The notes under the pieces were generated by a model. That model was not told where the DNA came from and made no database searches. It worked only from the letters and a program-made list of their open reading frames with translations. Below are positions 8,220 to 16,574 of a stretch of DNA of 64,000 bases, in pieces (within the stretch, counting starts at the first letter, position 1; every line of letters starts with the position of its first letter). Location of the stretch: assembly GCA_021815405.1 (NCBI GenBank), contig JAKAGV010000015.1, positions 103,860 to 167,859 of the forward strand, in the 5' to 3' direction. The translations under genes and the position numbers were made by a program. This DNA is from Bacteroidota bacterium. Its GTDB lineage: Bacteria; Bacteroidota; Ignavibacteria; Ignavibacteriales; Ignavibacteriaceae.

Positions 8220-10739
8220 TTAAATAAGATGTTCGGGCAACGAGTAGCTTTCATTTAATAGCGGAATGTATATATTGAAAGTTGTTCCCATTCCTTTTTT
8301 GCTTTCGACCGTAACAATGCCATGATGAGCATTTATAGTTCTCTTAACCATTGGCAAACCTAAACCGGTACCATTGGTTTTGGTTGTAAAAAATGGATCA
8401 AAGATTCTAGTAATATTTGCACTTTCAATGCCGGTGCCGGTATCTGTTATTTGAGTAAGAATACATTCTGTCCCTCTGCGCAAAATTATTTCATACCTGT
8501 TCCTGTCGGCATCTTCGATGTTTGTGTACCCAACAGCTTCTTCTAATTTGAAATCTCGAAGAGTTTTTTTGAGGATCACTTTTCTAATCGAAATTGAAAT
8601 TTCATTATTCCCACCTTCGTTTAGTTCCGTATCCTCAAGTGAATTTCTTTTTTCATCTATCGATTGAACCGCATTCAATAAAATATTGATAATAGCTTCC
8701 TTTAGGTGAGACGCATCCAGCAGAACTGAAGGAGTTGATGACTCAATTTCTTTCTTAACTGAAATTCCGGATTTCTTAAATCGAAGCTGAACGAATGTAA
8801 GACTTTCATTTAGAATATCTGCGACGTTTGCAGTTTGAAAATTCATGGGCACAGGATAGGCATAATTTAACAGCTTGGTTACGGTCTCTTCCATTTCGCC
8901 GGTAGAATTAAGCGCAACAGTTACGGATTTTTTTTCAGACTTAGCAAGATGATCTGATTCTGCAAGAAGCTGTAAAATCATTTTGATAGAAGTAAGTGAG
9001 TTGCGAAATTCATGAGCTACAAATGCAGCTATTTCACCTGTTGCCGCAAGCTTCTCGGTCTTTACCAGAACTCCCTCAAGCTGTTTGCGCTTCGTAATAT
9101 CTGTAATAACTGCAAGGACGGCAATTACTTCACCGTTACTTTTCATCGGAATAGCGATATGTTCAATGTAGCGCTCATGCTGTTTATCATCGACCTTGCA
9201 ATCAATACAGCTCTCTATTTTGCTTTTTGAAATTGCACGCATGCAAATACAATCTATACAAAATCCATTTGTACCGAATATCTTACTGCAATCTTCGCCT
9301 TTGACATCATCAATATTATAGCCGGTAATTGTTTTAAAAGCTGCACTTGCAGTTTGAATTCTTAAATCTTTATCAAGCAGAAGAAATGCACTCGGAACAT
9401 TATCCAGTATTGCCTGCAGTTTGGATTTTTCGGCAAACAACTCTTCGGTTCTCGCATCGACCATTTCTTCAAGATGTGTTTTATATTGTTGAATCTCTAC
9501 ATCGCGGTCGTGTAGAGATTGAGCCATTAAGTTAAACTGCTCGGCAAGCTTTTCAATCTCATCGCGAGTTTCAACTTTCACACGGTGATTATAATTTCCT
9601 TTAGTGATTGTTTCGGCACCTTCGGTAAGCTTTCCAATTGAGACAGTAAAATGCCTTGTTGCCAACAAGCTTAAAATAAAAGATATCATTAAAAACAAAA
9701 TTAGAATGCCTGCAAAACTGTATTCATATAAATGAACAGGATGCATAATTACTGCCTTTGGAACAGCAACCAAAAGATAAAGCGGCATAGCAAGATTCGG
9801 TTTAAGGCTTGTATGATATAGAGAGGTATTCCCATAAAAAAGCGGAGCGTGTGAAATGATATCATTGCTTCCATTAGTTATAATAGAATCCTTATTAGAC
9901 AGGATTTGAGCTGCAATCTTTTCCGGGTAGTCATGCTGTAAATTAATTTTATCTCTAGCTGCAAGCAGTTTGTTCCAGCTTTTCTTCTCTTGAGAATGAT
10001 AAAGATAATGTCCGTCACCGCTAACAAGAATTACTTTTTCATCCGGATTAAGGCTTCTATAAGTCCGAAGAGTATTAAAAAGATTTTTTACAAAAACATC
10101 AGCGATTAGAATTCCGATTTCTTTATCGTGCGATAAAAGCGGCATCGCAAAACTTATAACCGGAACAATTTTGTTATTCGGGCTCAGCAGCTCTGCCGGT
10201 GCAAGCGCAATTTGATTTTTTGTTAAATTTTTTGTTAATAAAAAATAATAGACTTGAGGAACATGCCTCAGTTCATTCGCAGGGATTATTTTGAACTTTT
10301 CCTTAGAATCAGCGGAACTTGATTGGATCCGAGCAACTTCATTTCCTTCATCATCAACGATTCTTAACTGATAATAAATGTCCCTTGTTTCCGCAAAGGA
10401 TAGAAGTTCATTATCTAAATTTTTAATGTTGTTTTCATCCGATGAATAGGCTTCTTTATTCATATCTGAACGAACACGGCTGTTTAAATAAGATCTTTGG
10501 ATTAACAACATATCGCGTTCGATATTTACTATTAGGTTAGCAGTGTTTTCCTGAATTAAAGATAAATCATGATCAAGGTTCTGAACTGCGGAGTCTTTCA
10601 TTGAACGAGTATTGGATATTATACCGTATATGCCGACGAGAATAATCGGAAGTATGGAGAGACCGACAAAAGCAATTATCAGCTTATTACGGATGGAGAG
10701 CCAGGGAAATAATTTATTCAATCTATTTAATTCCAACAT
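8220..10739 (-). CDS. Membrane sensor histidine kinase (Cache-HAMP-PAS-HisKA)
   Basis: This is an 839-residue inner-membrane sensor. The first TM helix is at about 20-42. A large periplasmic region (about 43-335) resembles a double Cache ligand-binding domain. It is followed by a second TM (about 338-360), HAMP (about 362-415), a short coiled coil, PAS (about 445-550) holding several Cys (FCIDCICM, ESCIDCKVD), HisKA with phospho-His in VAHEFRNSLTS, and HATPase with the G2 box NGTGLGLPMV. The PAS cysteines are unusual and could bind metal or respond to redox. It is transcribed with the NtrC-type regulator just downstream. The ligand is unknown. Confidence 0.9.
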   Translation of the reverse strand: MLELNRLNKLFPWLSIRNKLIIAFVGLSILPIILVGIYGIISNTRSMKDSAVQNLDHDLSLIQENTANLIVNIERDMLLIQRSYLNSRVRSDMNKEAYSSDENNIKNLDNELLSFAETRDIYYQLRIVDDEGNEVARIQSSSADSKEKFKIIPANELRHVPQVYYFLLTKNLTKNQIALAPAELLSPNNKIVPVISFAMPLLSHDKEIGILIADVFVKNLFNTLRTYRSLNPDEKVILVSGDGHYLYHSQEKKSWNKLLAARDKINLQHDYPEKIAAQILSNKDSIITNGSNDIISHAPLFYGNTSLYHTSLKPNLAMPLYLLVAVPKAVIMHPVHLYEYSFAGILILFLMISFILSLLATRHFTVSIGKLTEGAETITKGNYNHRVKVETRDEIEKLAEQFNLMAQSLHDRDVEIQQYKTHLEEMVDARTEELFAEKSKLQAILDNVPSAFLLLDKDLRIQTASAAFKTITGYNIDDVKGEDCSKIFGTNGFCIDCICMRAISKSKIESCIDCKVDDKQHERYIEHIAIPMKSNGEVIAVLAVITDITKRKQLEGVLVKTEKLAATGEIAAFVAHEFRNSLTSIKMILQLLAESDHLAKSEKKSVTVALNSTGEMEETVTKLLNYAYPVPMNFQTANVADILNESLTFVQLRFKKSGISVKKEIESSTPSVLLDASHLKEAIINILLNAVQSIDEKRNSLEDTELNEGGNNEISISIRKVILKKTLRDFKLEEAVGYTNIEDADRNRYEIILRRGTECILTQITDTGTGIESANITRIFDPFFTTKTNGTGLGLPMVKRTINAHHGIVTVESKKGMGTTFNIYIPLLNESYSLPEHLI

Positions 10740-11446
10740 CTCAGTATATTCAACAGTTCCTAATTATCATATCAAAATTTTTCGGCGAAATCTATGAATA
10801 GTGAAACTAACATACAAATATAGATTATAGACGGACTAAAAGTTGTTCTTTAGAGATTTAGCTTATTAGATTTTAGTCTTTTTATGCGCTGTAGCTCTTT
10901 CGAAGAAGCAATTTTCAGGTTTATTTTGCGAATCACCTGATTGTCAATTTTTCACCATAGCTCGTCTAAAATATTATATCTTAATTCTGTTATGGCTGCT
11001 GTTTTGCATTATAGTTAGTACGGAATATATAGGAAGATGAACGCGAGGAATATGGGATTAAGACGTTTTCAGGACGTTTTCAAGACGATTTCAGAACGTT
11101 TTCAGATAAAGCATATTGGTTGGTTTTGATTTGTTAATCCCATTTTAAAATAATGATAATAAAAAAATAATTTAGCATTTAAAACTAAATTTATCTGACT
11201 CAATTATATTAAATAATAATAAAAGCCGCAAGAAGCGAAGTTGGTATTAAACATCATCCAAGTCTTTTCTTTAACTTCAACATCATGAAGTTTGAATATA
11301 AAATATTTTATTGATTACTAATAATCCCTATTTTACCATTTCAAGTGACTTACAACATCAAACTATTTACTAATTATAAATAATTTTTACACACCTGTAT
11401 TTATGTGGAATTAAGAACTAATTAGATTAATAGAAAAGGAAGATAT
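10740..11446. other. Long intergenic region between kinase and copper cluster
   Basis: About 700 bp of AT-rich DNA lies between divergent genes and should carry promoters for the kinase/regulator pair (leftward) and the DUF3347 gene (rightward). Apart from an 11-bp tandem repeat (listed separately) I see no ORF, tRNA or convincing RNA hairpin. Confidence 0.4.
11063..11106. repeat. Four tandem 11-bp units (ACGTTTTCAGR-like)
   Basis: Four consecutive 11-bp units read ACGTTTTCAGG, ACGTTTTCAAG, ACGATTTCAGA and ACGTTTTCAGA. The 11-bp phase puts each unit on nearly the same face of the helix. This could be an array of protein-binding sites or a simple satellite. It sits about 340 bp before the copper cluster. 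Confidence 0.75.
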
Positions 11447-11971
11447 ATGAAATCTCTATTTGTATCTATGATTTTGGTTTGTTCTTTTGCCATATCTTTG
11501 AGTGCGTCACCAAATCATAAAACAGTTATTAAAAAAGACAGTACAAATAAAATTTCCATCAATCAACTGCTGGAATATTATTATAAAGTAAAGGATGCCC
11601 TTGTTAATTCCAGCTCTTCAAATGCTGCTGCTCATGCTGGAGGTCTTTTGAATGCAATTCAAAGCATTAATGTTAAGACCTTAACCGACGCGGAACAAAA
11701 GGCGTTCATGTCGATCCAAGATAAGCTATCTTCCGAGGCAAAAAGTATATCACAAAGTAAAGAGCTTCCTAAACAGAGAATCTATTTTGCTTCGCTGTCA
11801 GATAATTTTTATACGCTTGCTAAAGAGGTAAAATTATCTACTAAACCAATCTACCGCGACTATTGCCCGATGAAAAAGAAGTACTGGCTTAGCAGCGAAT
11901 CGACAATTAAAAATCCTTACTTCGGCAAAGCTATGCCGACTTGCGGTGAAGTGAAGGAAACTCTAAAATAA
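11447..11971 (+). CDS. DUF3347-like periplasmic protein, copper-associated
   Basis: The 174-residue protein has a signal peptide (about 1-20, MKSLFVSMILVCSFAISLSA) and a mainly helical body matching DUF3347 (INQLLEYYYKVKDALVNS...). It ends with the block YCPMKKKYWLSS...NPYFGKAMPTCGEV. DUF3347 domains occur at the ends of CusB-type adaptors and as free proteins in metal resistance loci. The CPM and CGE residues suggest Cu or Ag binding in the periplasm. An SD-like AAAAGGAAGATAT precedes the ATG. It is the first gene of the copper island and the multicopper oxidase follows directly. Confidence 0.75.
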   Translation: MKSLFVSMILVCSFAISLSASPNHKTVIKKDSTNKISINQLLEYYYKVKDALVNSSSSNAAAHAGGLLNAIQSINVKTLTDAEQKAFMSIQDKLSSEAKSISQSKELPKQRIYFASLSDNFYTLAKEVKLSTKPIYRDYCPMKKKYWLSSESTIKNPYFGKAMPTCGEVKETLK

Positions 11972-12016
11972 AGTTGAGAAACTATAACTTAAAAAATAAT
12001 TTTTTATATCCATGTG

Positions 12017-12093
12017 AACTCTGCGGCTCTCTGAGTTACAGAAAAAATGTTACGCTGAGGTACAAAGGACTAGGACGGAGAACCACAGAGAAA
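12017..12093. repeat. CTCTGTG-type palindromic repeat overlapping the oxidase 5' end
   Basis: CTCTGCGGCTCTCTGAGTTAC on the left and GGACGGAGAACCACAGAG on the right form a decayed inverted repeat. It belongs to the same family as copies at 22401-22456, 26884-26921 and 51467-51551. It lies between the DUF3347 gene and the likely true start of the oxidase. Confidence 0.55.
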
Positions 12094-12105
12094 TTTTTAT
12101 TAAAA

Positions 12106-14325
12106 GTGTTAAAGGGACAAATAAGTTTCATCTACCTTCTAATATTTTTCCTTTTCACAAGTTCTTTTCCATTTGTTTACCCCCAACAATTAGAGAAGCA
12201 TCATTTATACACAACTACAGATGAGGATTCAACTGTTAATCGGTATGTAAGCGACTCTAAACCTCAAGTTATCCGTTACGATTTATTCATTAGAGATACT
12301 ACAGTAAACATTACTGGTGAAAAGGCAGACGCAATTTCTGTCAACGGTTCTATCCCTGGTCCCACTTTGTATTTTACCGAAGGCGATACTGCAGATATAT
12401 ATGTTCATAACGAAATGAACAAGCCTACCTCGATTCACTGGCATGGAATGATAATACCGAACCAATATGACGGAGTTACTTACCTAACACAAATGCCAAT
12501 TGAACCAGGAAAAACATTCTTATATAAGTTTCCTATTGTTCAAAGCGGTACATACTGGTATCATTCTCACTTTGGTATGCAGGAACAAAGCGGTCTTAAC
12601 GGAGCTTTGATTATCTATAAGCGTAATGAGCCGAAGATGAAAGAATATACTTTGCTTCTAAACGATTGGACGAATGAAAATCCTTACGAGGTTGAACGCT
12701 CATTGCACATGGCAACTGATTGGTATGCAATAGAAAAAGGAAGTGTACAGAGTTACGGTGAGGCTTTAACGCAAGGCTATTTTTTTACCAAGCTTACTAA
12801 TGAATGGAAGCGAATGCTCTCTATGGATGTAAGCGACGTTTACTATAATGCATTTCTTACCAATGGAAAAATTCAACAGACTCTTCCTCATTTAAAGCCT
12901 GGTGATAAAATAAAACTCCGAATTATTAATGGTTCGTCTTCAACTTATTTCTGGCTTCAATATGCGGGCGGAAAGATAACTGTAGTTGCAAGCGACGGCA
13001 GTGATGTTGTACCGGTCAAAGTCGATAGAATGATAGTCGGTATAGCCGAAACTTATGATGTAATTGTAACAGTTCCTGACAGCAGTAAAAGTTTCGAATT
13101 CCGTGCAACGTCGGAAGACAGAACTCACCACACTTCGCTTTGGCTTGGCAACGGTAAAAAAGTATATGCCCCTACTCTTCTTCCCCTCAAATATTTTGAA
13201 GGCATGAAGATGATGAACAGCATGATGAATATGGATGGTTCTATGAATCCTATGGGCATGCAGATGAGCCTTCAACAGATGGATATGAATACCGTAATGT
13301 ATCCGGAAAATTTGGATACAATTACAACTCTAAATTATGCAATGCTTAAAGCTCCGTTCAAAACAACTTTGCCAAAGGATTCGTTAAAGATTTTGCACTT
13401 TAATCTAACCGGTAATATGAACCGTTATGTTTGGAGTATTAACAACAAAACACTTTCGGAATCTCATAAGATATTGATTAAAAAGGGAGAGAATGTAATG
13501 ATTATTCTCTACAACAGAACCATGATGCGGCATCCTATGCACCTGCATGGTCATTTTTTTAGAGTCTTAAACGGACATGGAGATTATGATCCGCTTAAAA
13601 ATGTTCTTGATATTATGCCGATGGAAACAGATACAATTGAATTTGCCGCACGGTATTCCGGCGACTGGTATTTTCACTGCCATATTCTCTACCACATGAT
13701 GAGTGGAATGGCAAGGATATTCAGTTATGAAAATTCATCGCCTAATCCGTTTCTACCCGACAATGAAAAGACAATACAAATGTTATACGATGACGATAGG
13801 ATGTTTTACCCGGGGGCAAGAATCACTTTGGAGAACAGCGGAAGTATGGGCGAAGCAATGCTTGCTAATACCCGCTACCAGTTTCTAACCGAATGGCATG
13901 TCGGGATAATTCATTCCAAAGGCTACGAAGATGAAACAGTCTTTGGAAGATACCTTGGAGAAATGCAATGGTGGTTTCCCTACGTTGGCTGGGATGTGCG
14001 TTATTGGAATTCTTCAAGCCGCGATAAAAACATGTTTGGACAAAAAAATACTGCAGACAACCGGAAAGTGGTTTGCGCGGGAATTCAATATACTCTGCCT
14101 CTGCTTATTATTGCTGATGCAAGAGTTGATTCTCAGGGAAAATTTCGTTTTCAGTTAAGCAGGGACGATATACCAATAACTGCCCGTCTTAGATTTGATT
14201 TTTCAGTAAACACCGATAGAGAAAGTACTTTTGGATTCGGCTATATAATTTCCAAGTACTTCGGCATTTCTGCAAATTATGACAGCGATATGGGCTTTGG
14301 TGCAGGAGTTACAATAATATACTAA
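12106..14325 (+). CDS. Multicopper oxidase fused to a CopB-like barrel domain
   Basis: This enzyme should oxidise Cu(I), like CopA. Copper ligand motifs are HWHGM, WYHSHFGMQ, HPMHLHGHFF and WYFHCHILYHMMSGM. A Met-rich insertion (MKMMNSMMNMDGSMNPMGMQ) resembles the CueO/CopA Met segments. After the oxidase (about 560 residues) comes a ~160-residue tail (YQFLTEWHVG, EMQWWFPYVGWDVRYW, GFGYIISKYFGISANY) that looks like CopB, an outer-membrane beta-barrel copper protein. The start is uncertain. GTG 12106 gives a clean signal peptide; the frame is open back to TTG 11974, but that stretch overlaps a palindromic repeat and looks non-native. It follows the DUF3347 gene closely. Confidence 0.85.
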   Translation: MLKGQISFIYLLIFFLFTSSFPFVYPQQLEKHHLYTTTDEDSTVNRYVSDSKPQVIRYDLFIRDTTVNITGEKADAISVNGSIPGPTLYFTEGDTADIYVHNEMNKPTSIHWHGMIIPNQYDGVTYLTQMPIEPGKTFLYKFPIVQSGTYWYHSHFGMQEQSGLNGALIIYKRNEPKMKEYTLLLNDWTNENPYEVERSLHMATDWYAIEKGSVQSYGEALTQGYFFTKLTNEWKRMLSMDVSDVYYNAFLTNGKIQQTLPHLKPGDKIKLRIINGSSSTYFWLQYAGGKITVVASDGSDVVPVKVDRMIVGIAETYDVIVTVPDSSKSFEFRATSEDRTHHTSLWLGNGKKVYAPTLLPLKYFEGMKMMNSMMNMDGSMNPMGMQMSLQQMDMNTVMYPENLDTITTLNYAMLKAPFKTTLPKDSLKILHFNLTGNMNRYVWSINNKTLSESHKILIKKGENVMIILYNRTMMRHPMHLHGHFFRVLNGHGDYDPLKNVLDIMPMETDTIEFAARYSGDWYFHCHILYHMMSGMARIFSYENSSPNPFLPDNEKTIQMLYDDDRMFYPGARITLENSGSMGEAMLANTRYQFLTEWHVGIIHSKGYEDETVFGRYLGEMQWWFPYVGWDVRYWNSSSRDKNMFGQKNTADNRKVVCAGIQYTLPLLIIADARVDSQGKFRFQLSRDDIPITARLRFDFSVNTDRESTFGFGYIISKYFGISANYDSDMGFGAGVTIIY

Positions 14326-14690
14326 CTTCACCTGCTGTTTAACATTTTAGAAAAATAGAATAATTGATTTCTCCAATTCAAAATCTAAGAATAAATCTCT
14401 TAGAAATAAACATTGAAAATTGAAAGTGAAAAATTATAAGTAAATGCTAAATGGTCTACTTCCTTTACATTCTGAGCAATATTTGTTTACAAAGTTATTA
14501 TAAATCGCGCTAATCAACTGCTTTCCTTCCAGAATTACAGAGGCATAAAAGTTTCAAATCATTCTTAATTGAATCTCACTTTTGAGATTTACATCATATA
14601 TGTGTTGTTTCTAAGTTCATTTTTCCATATTGTTGCTTATATATATATGGCATTATAATTGAAATTATTGGTTCAACAAAAGAAAATATA
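14326..14690. other. Intergenic region inside the copper island
   Basis: About 365 bp of AT-rich sequence separates the oxidase from the HYC_CC_PP-like gene. I see no ORF or clear hairpin. A promoter for the Cus genes is likely but I cannot pin it down. Confidence 0.35.
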
Positions 14691-15119
14691 TTGATTAAAA
14701 AGATTTTCATATTATCCATAACATTGACTTTCTTCATTTCAATAACGAGCCTTCCGGTTACGTTCTATTATTGTAATATGACGAAAACTTTTTCATTCCA
14801 TAGCTGCGGGATGGAAATGAACGATGGCAGTTCGATGAGCCAAAGCGGTATGAGTAATGATACCATCCACAATTCGGCAGAAAACATCAGCAGCCAGGAT
14901 TGCTGCACTGTTAAGGTTATCGATTCTAAAGTAAAAGATAATTACATAGGAATTACTTCTGAAAAAGTTGACCACTTTCAATTTATAACGATAATTGAAG
15001 TAAAAAATATTTCGAACAATATATTATCTTCAACCCGAATTAATAAGATTTATTATGATACTTCTCCTCCTTTAACCAGTAATTCCCTTTATTTAAACAA
15101 CTCAGTTCTATTAATCTAA
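14691..15119 (+). CDS. HYC_CC_PP-like small secreted/membrane protein
   Basis: The 142-residue protein starts at TTG 14691 with a hydrophobic signal segment (about 3-25). Three marks in order match the family called HYC_CC_PP, common in Bacteroidetes metal loci: an aromatic-Tyr-Cys (FYYCNM), a CC pair (SQDCCTVKV) and a late PP (TSPPLTS). It also has SCGMEM and a Met/Ser-rich stretch that could hold copper. Position just before the tolC/cusB/cusA genes suggests a role in copper or silver handling. The function is unknown, and the TTG start is chosen because no ATG precedes the hydrophobic segment. Confidence 0.6.
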   Translation: MIKKIFILSITLTFFISITSLPVTFYYCNMTKTFSFHSCGMEMNDGSSMSQSGMSNDTIHNSAENISSQDCCTVKVIDSKVKDNYIGITSEKVDHFQFITIIEVKNISNNILSSTRINKIYYDTSPPLTSNSLYLNNSVLLI

Positions 15120-15277
15120 TCTTCGCTTTAGCCGGCATTAGTGCGCTAATTTTTGCCGGTTCTCCAAAATAATTCCTTTTATAAAATCATGTGGGCATAA
15201 AGCTCAATTGGTTAAAAAGAAAATTCTATTCGTTAGAGTTTTTTGAATCATAATATTTTTAGAATTGAGGTTTTTAG

Positions 15278-16552
15278 ATGATAAGAACAGTTTTTTTAAT
15301 TTTTATTTTATTTCTTCCTTCTACAGGATTTGGACAGGAGAAAAATCATTCTGCTCTTGAGGATTTAGTTGCTGAGGCTCTTAGGAATAATCCCCAGTTA
15401 AAAGCGGCAAAAAGCCAAACTCTTGCTGAACAAACAAAAATAAAACAGGTAACCGCATGGGATCCGCCGCAGGTTGGAATTTCATTTTATCAGACTCCAA
15501 TACAATCATTTCCAAATCCTATTAAAAATGGAATGGAGACAGATTATTACATTCAGCAGATGTTTCCGTTTCCGGGTAAGCTAAGTAACATGGGAAAGTC
15601 TGCAGAAAATAATGCAGAGATGTATGGGCAGCAGTATAAGGAATTGGAGCGTGAAATAATTCGCGAAGTGAAATCTGATTACTATGAACTTTACTTCGTC
15701 CAGAAGAAAATTGATATAAACCAGGAGAATCAAATTCTTCTTAAACAACTTACCAATATAACTGCAAAGCAATATCAGGTCGGGACAGGCAGCCAGGCAG
15801 ATATGCTGAGAGCACAAACTGAACTATCAACACTAATAAATGACGGAGTTAATCTCAAAAAAGAAAAAATAAATGTTGAGACAATGTTGAACACACTACT
15901 TAACCGTCCTGCTGTTGGTACATTCCCTGAAATAATTTCAATTGAAGATACTATACCTAATTGGAGCTACAGTCAGCTTTCAACTCTTGCTTTTGAATTC
16001 CGACCTGAACTAAAAGCTATGCAGTATAACATCAAAATGAATGAAGCTGAGCTTGCGTCATCTAAACTGGAATATTATCCCGACATTATGGTGCAGTTAA
16101 TGTATAAGAATATGACGGGCACGACGAACGATTTCTGGTCGACAATGGTTGGAGTAGATATTCCGATTGCCTTCTGGTCGAAAGATAAATTTTCAGGCAA
16201 GATTGAAGAAAATAAAATAAACATTAACACTGCACAAGAACAATTCAATGCTTCAAAAAATTTAGTTGCGAGCCAGGTGCAGGATGCGCTTGTAAAAATT
16301 GAGAGCAATAAAAATCTAATCGACCTTTACAAGAATACGGTTATTCCGCAGGCACAGCAGACACTACAATCAACGCTTGCCGCTTATCAGACCGGCAAGA
16401 CACAGTTCTTAATGGTTATTGATGCATATAAAATGGTACTGAAGGCAAAGCAGGATTATTACATGGCACAGATGAGTTACATGCAAAGCCAGGCACTGCT
16501 CGAGCAGGCAGTCGGGCTTAGCATTGATCAGATTAAAGAAAAAATTCAATAA
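15278..16552 (+). CDS. cusC: Outer-membrane efflux channel, TolC family (CusC-like)
   Basis: The 424-residue protein has a signal peptide (about 1-20) and two OEP repeats rich in long helices (LVAEALRNNPQLKAAKSQ near the N-terminus; FRPELKAMQYNIKMNEAEL in the second half). This matches TolC-like trimeric channels, which span the outer membrane and the periplasm. Gene order channel-adaptor-RND pump fixes it as the CusC position of a Cus-type metal exporter. The ATG at 15278 has GAGG nine bases upstream. The adaptor gene starts 22 bp after its stop, so one operon is likely. Confidence 0.88.
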   Translation: MIRTVFLIFILFLPSTGFGQEKNHSALEDLVAEALRNNPQLKAAKSQTLAEQTKIKQVTAWDPPQVGISFYQTPIQSFPNPIKNGMETDYYIQQMFPFPGKLSNMGKSAENNAEMYGQQYKELEREIIREVKSDYYELYFVQKKIDINQENQILLKQLTNITAKQYQVGTGSQADMLRAQTELSTLINDGVNLKKEKINVETMLNTLLNRPAVGTFPEIISIEDTIPNWSYSQLSTLAFEFRPELKAMQYNIKMNEAELASSKLEYYPDIMVQLMYKNMTGTTNDFWSTMVGVDIPIAFWSKDKFSGKIEENKININTAQEQFNASKNLVASQVQDALVKIESNKNLIDLYKNTVIPQAQQTLQSTLAAYQTGKTQFLMVIDAYKMVLKAKQDYYMAQMSYMQSQALLEQAVGLSIDQIKEKIQ

Positions 16553-16574
16553 GAGTTTACGGAGAAATTAAATT

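Noticed and set aside
12940..13275. His-rich reverse-strand frame inside the multicopper oxidase
   Set aside because: It is the mirror of the Met/copper-ligand codons of the oxidase, with no RBS or independent support.
15186..15240. Stretch resembling a tRNA 5' half (GGGCATAAAGCTCAATTGGTTA)
   Set aside because: The D-arm-like part is there but no anticodon arm, T-arm or matching acceptor end follows, so it is not a working tRNA.
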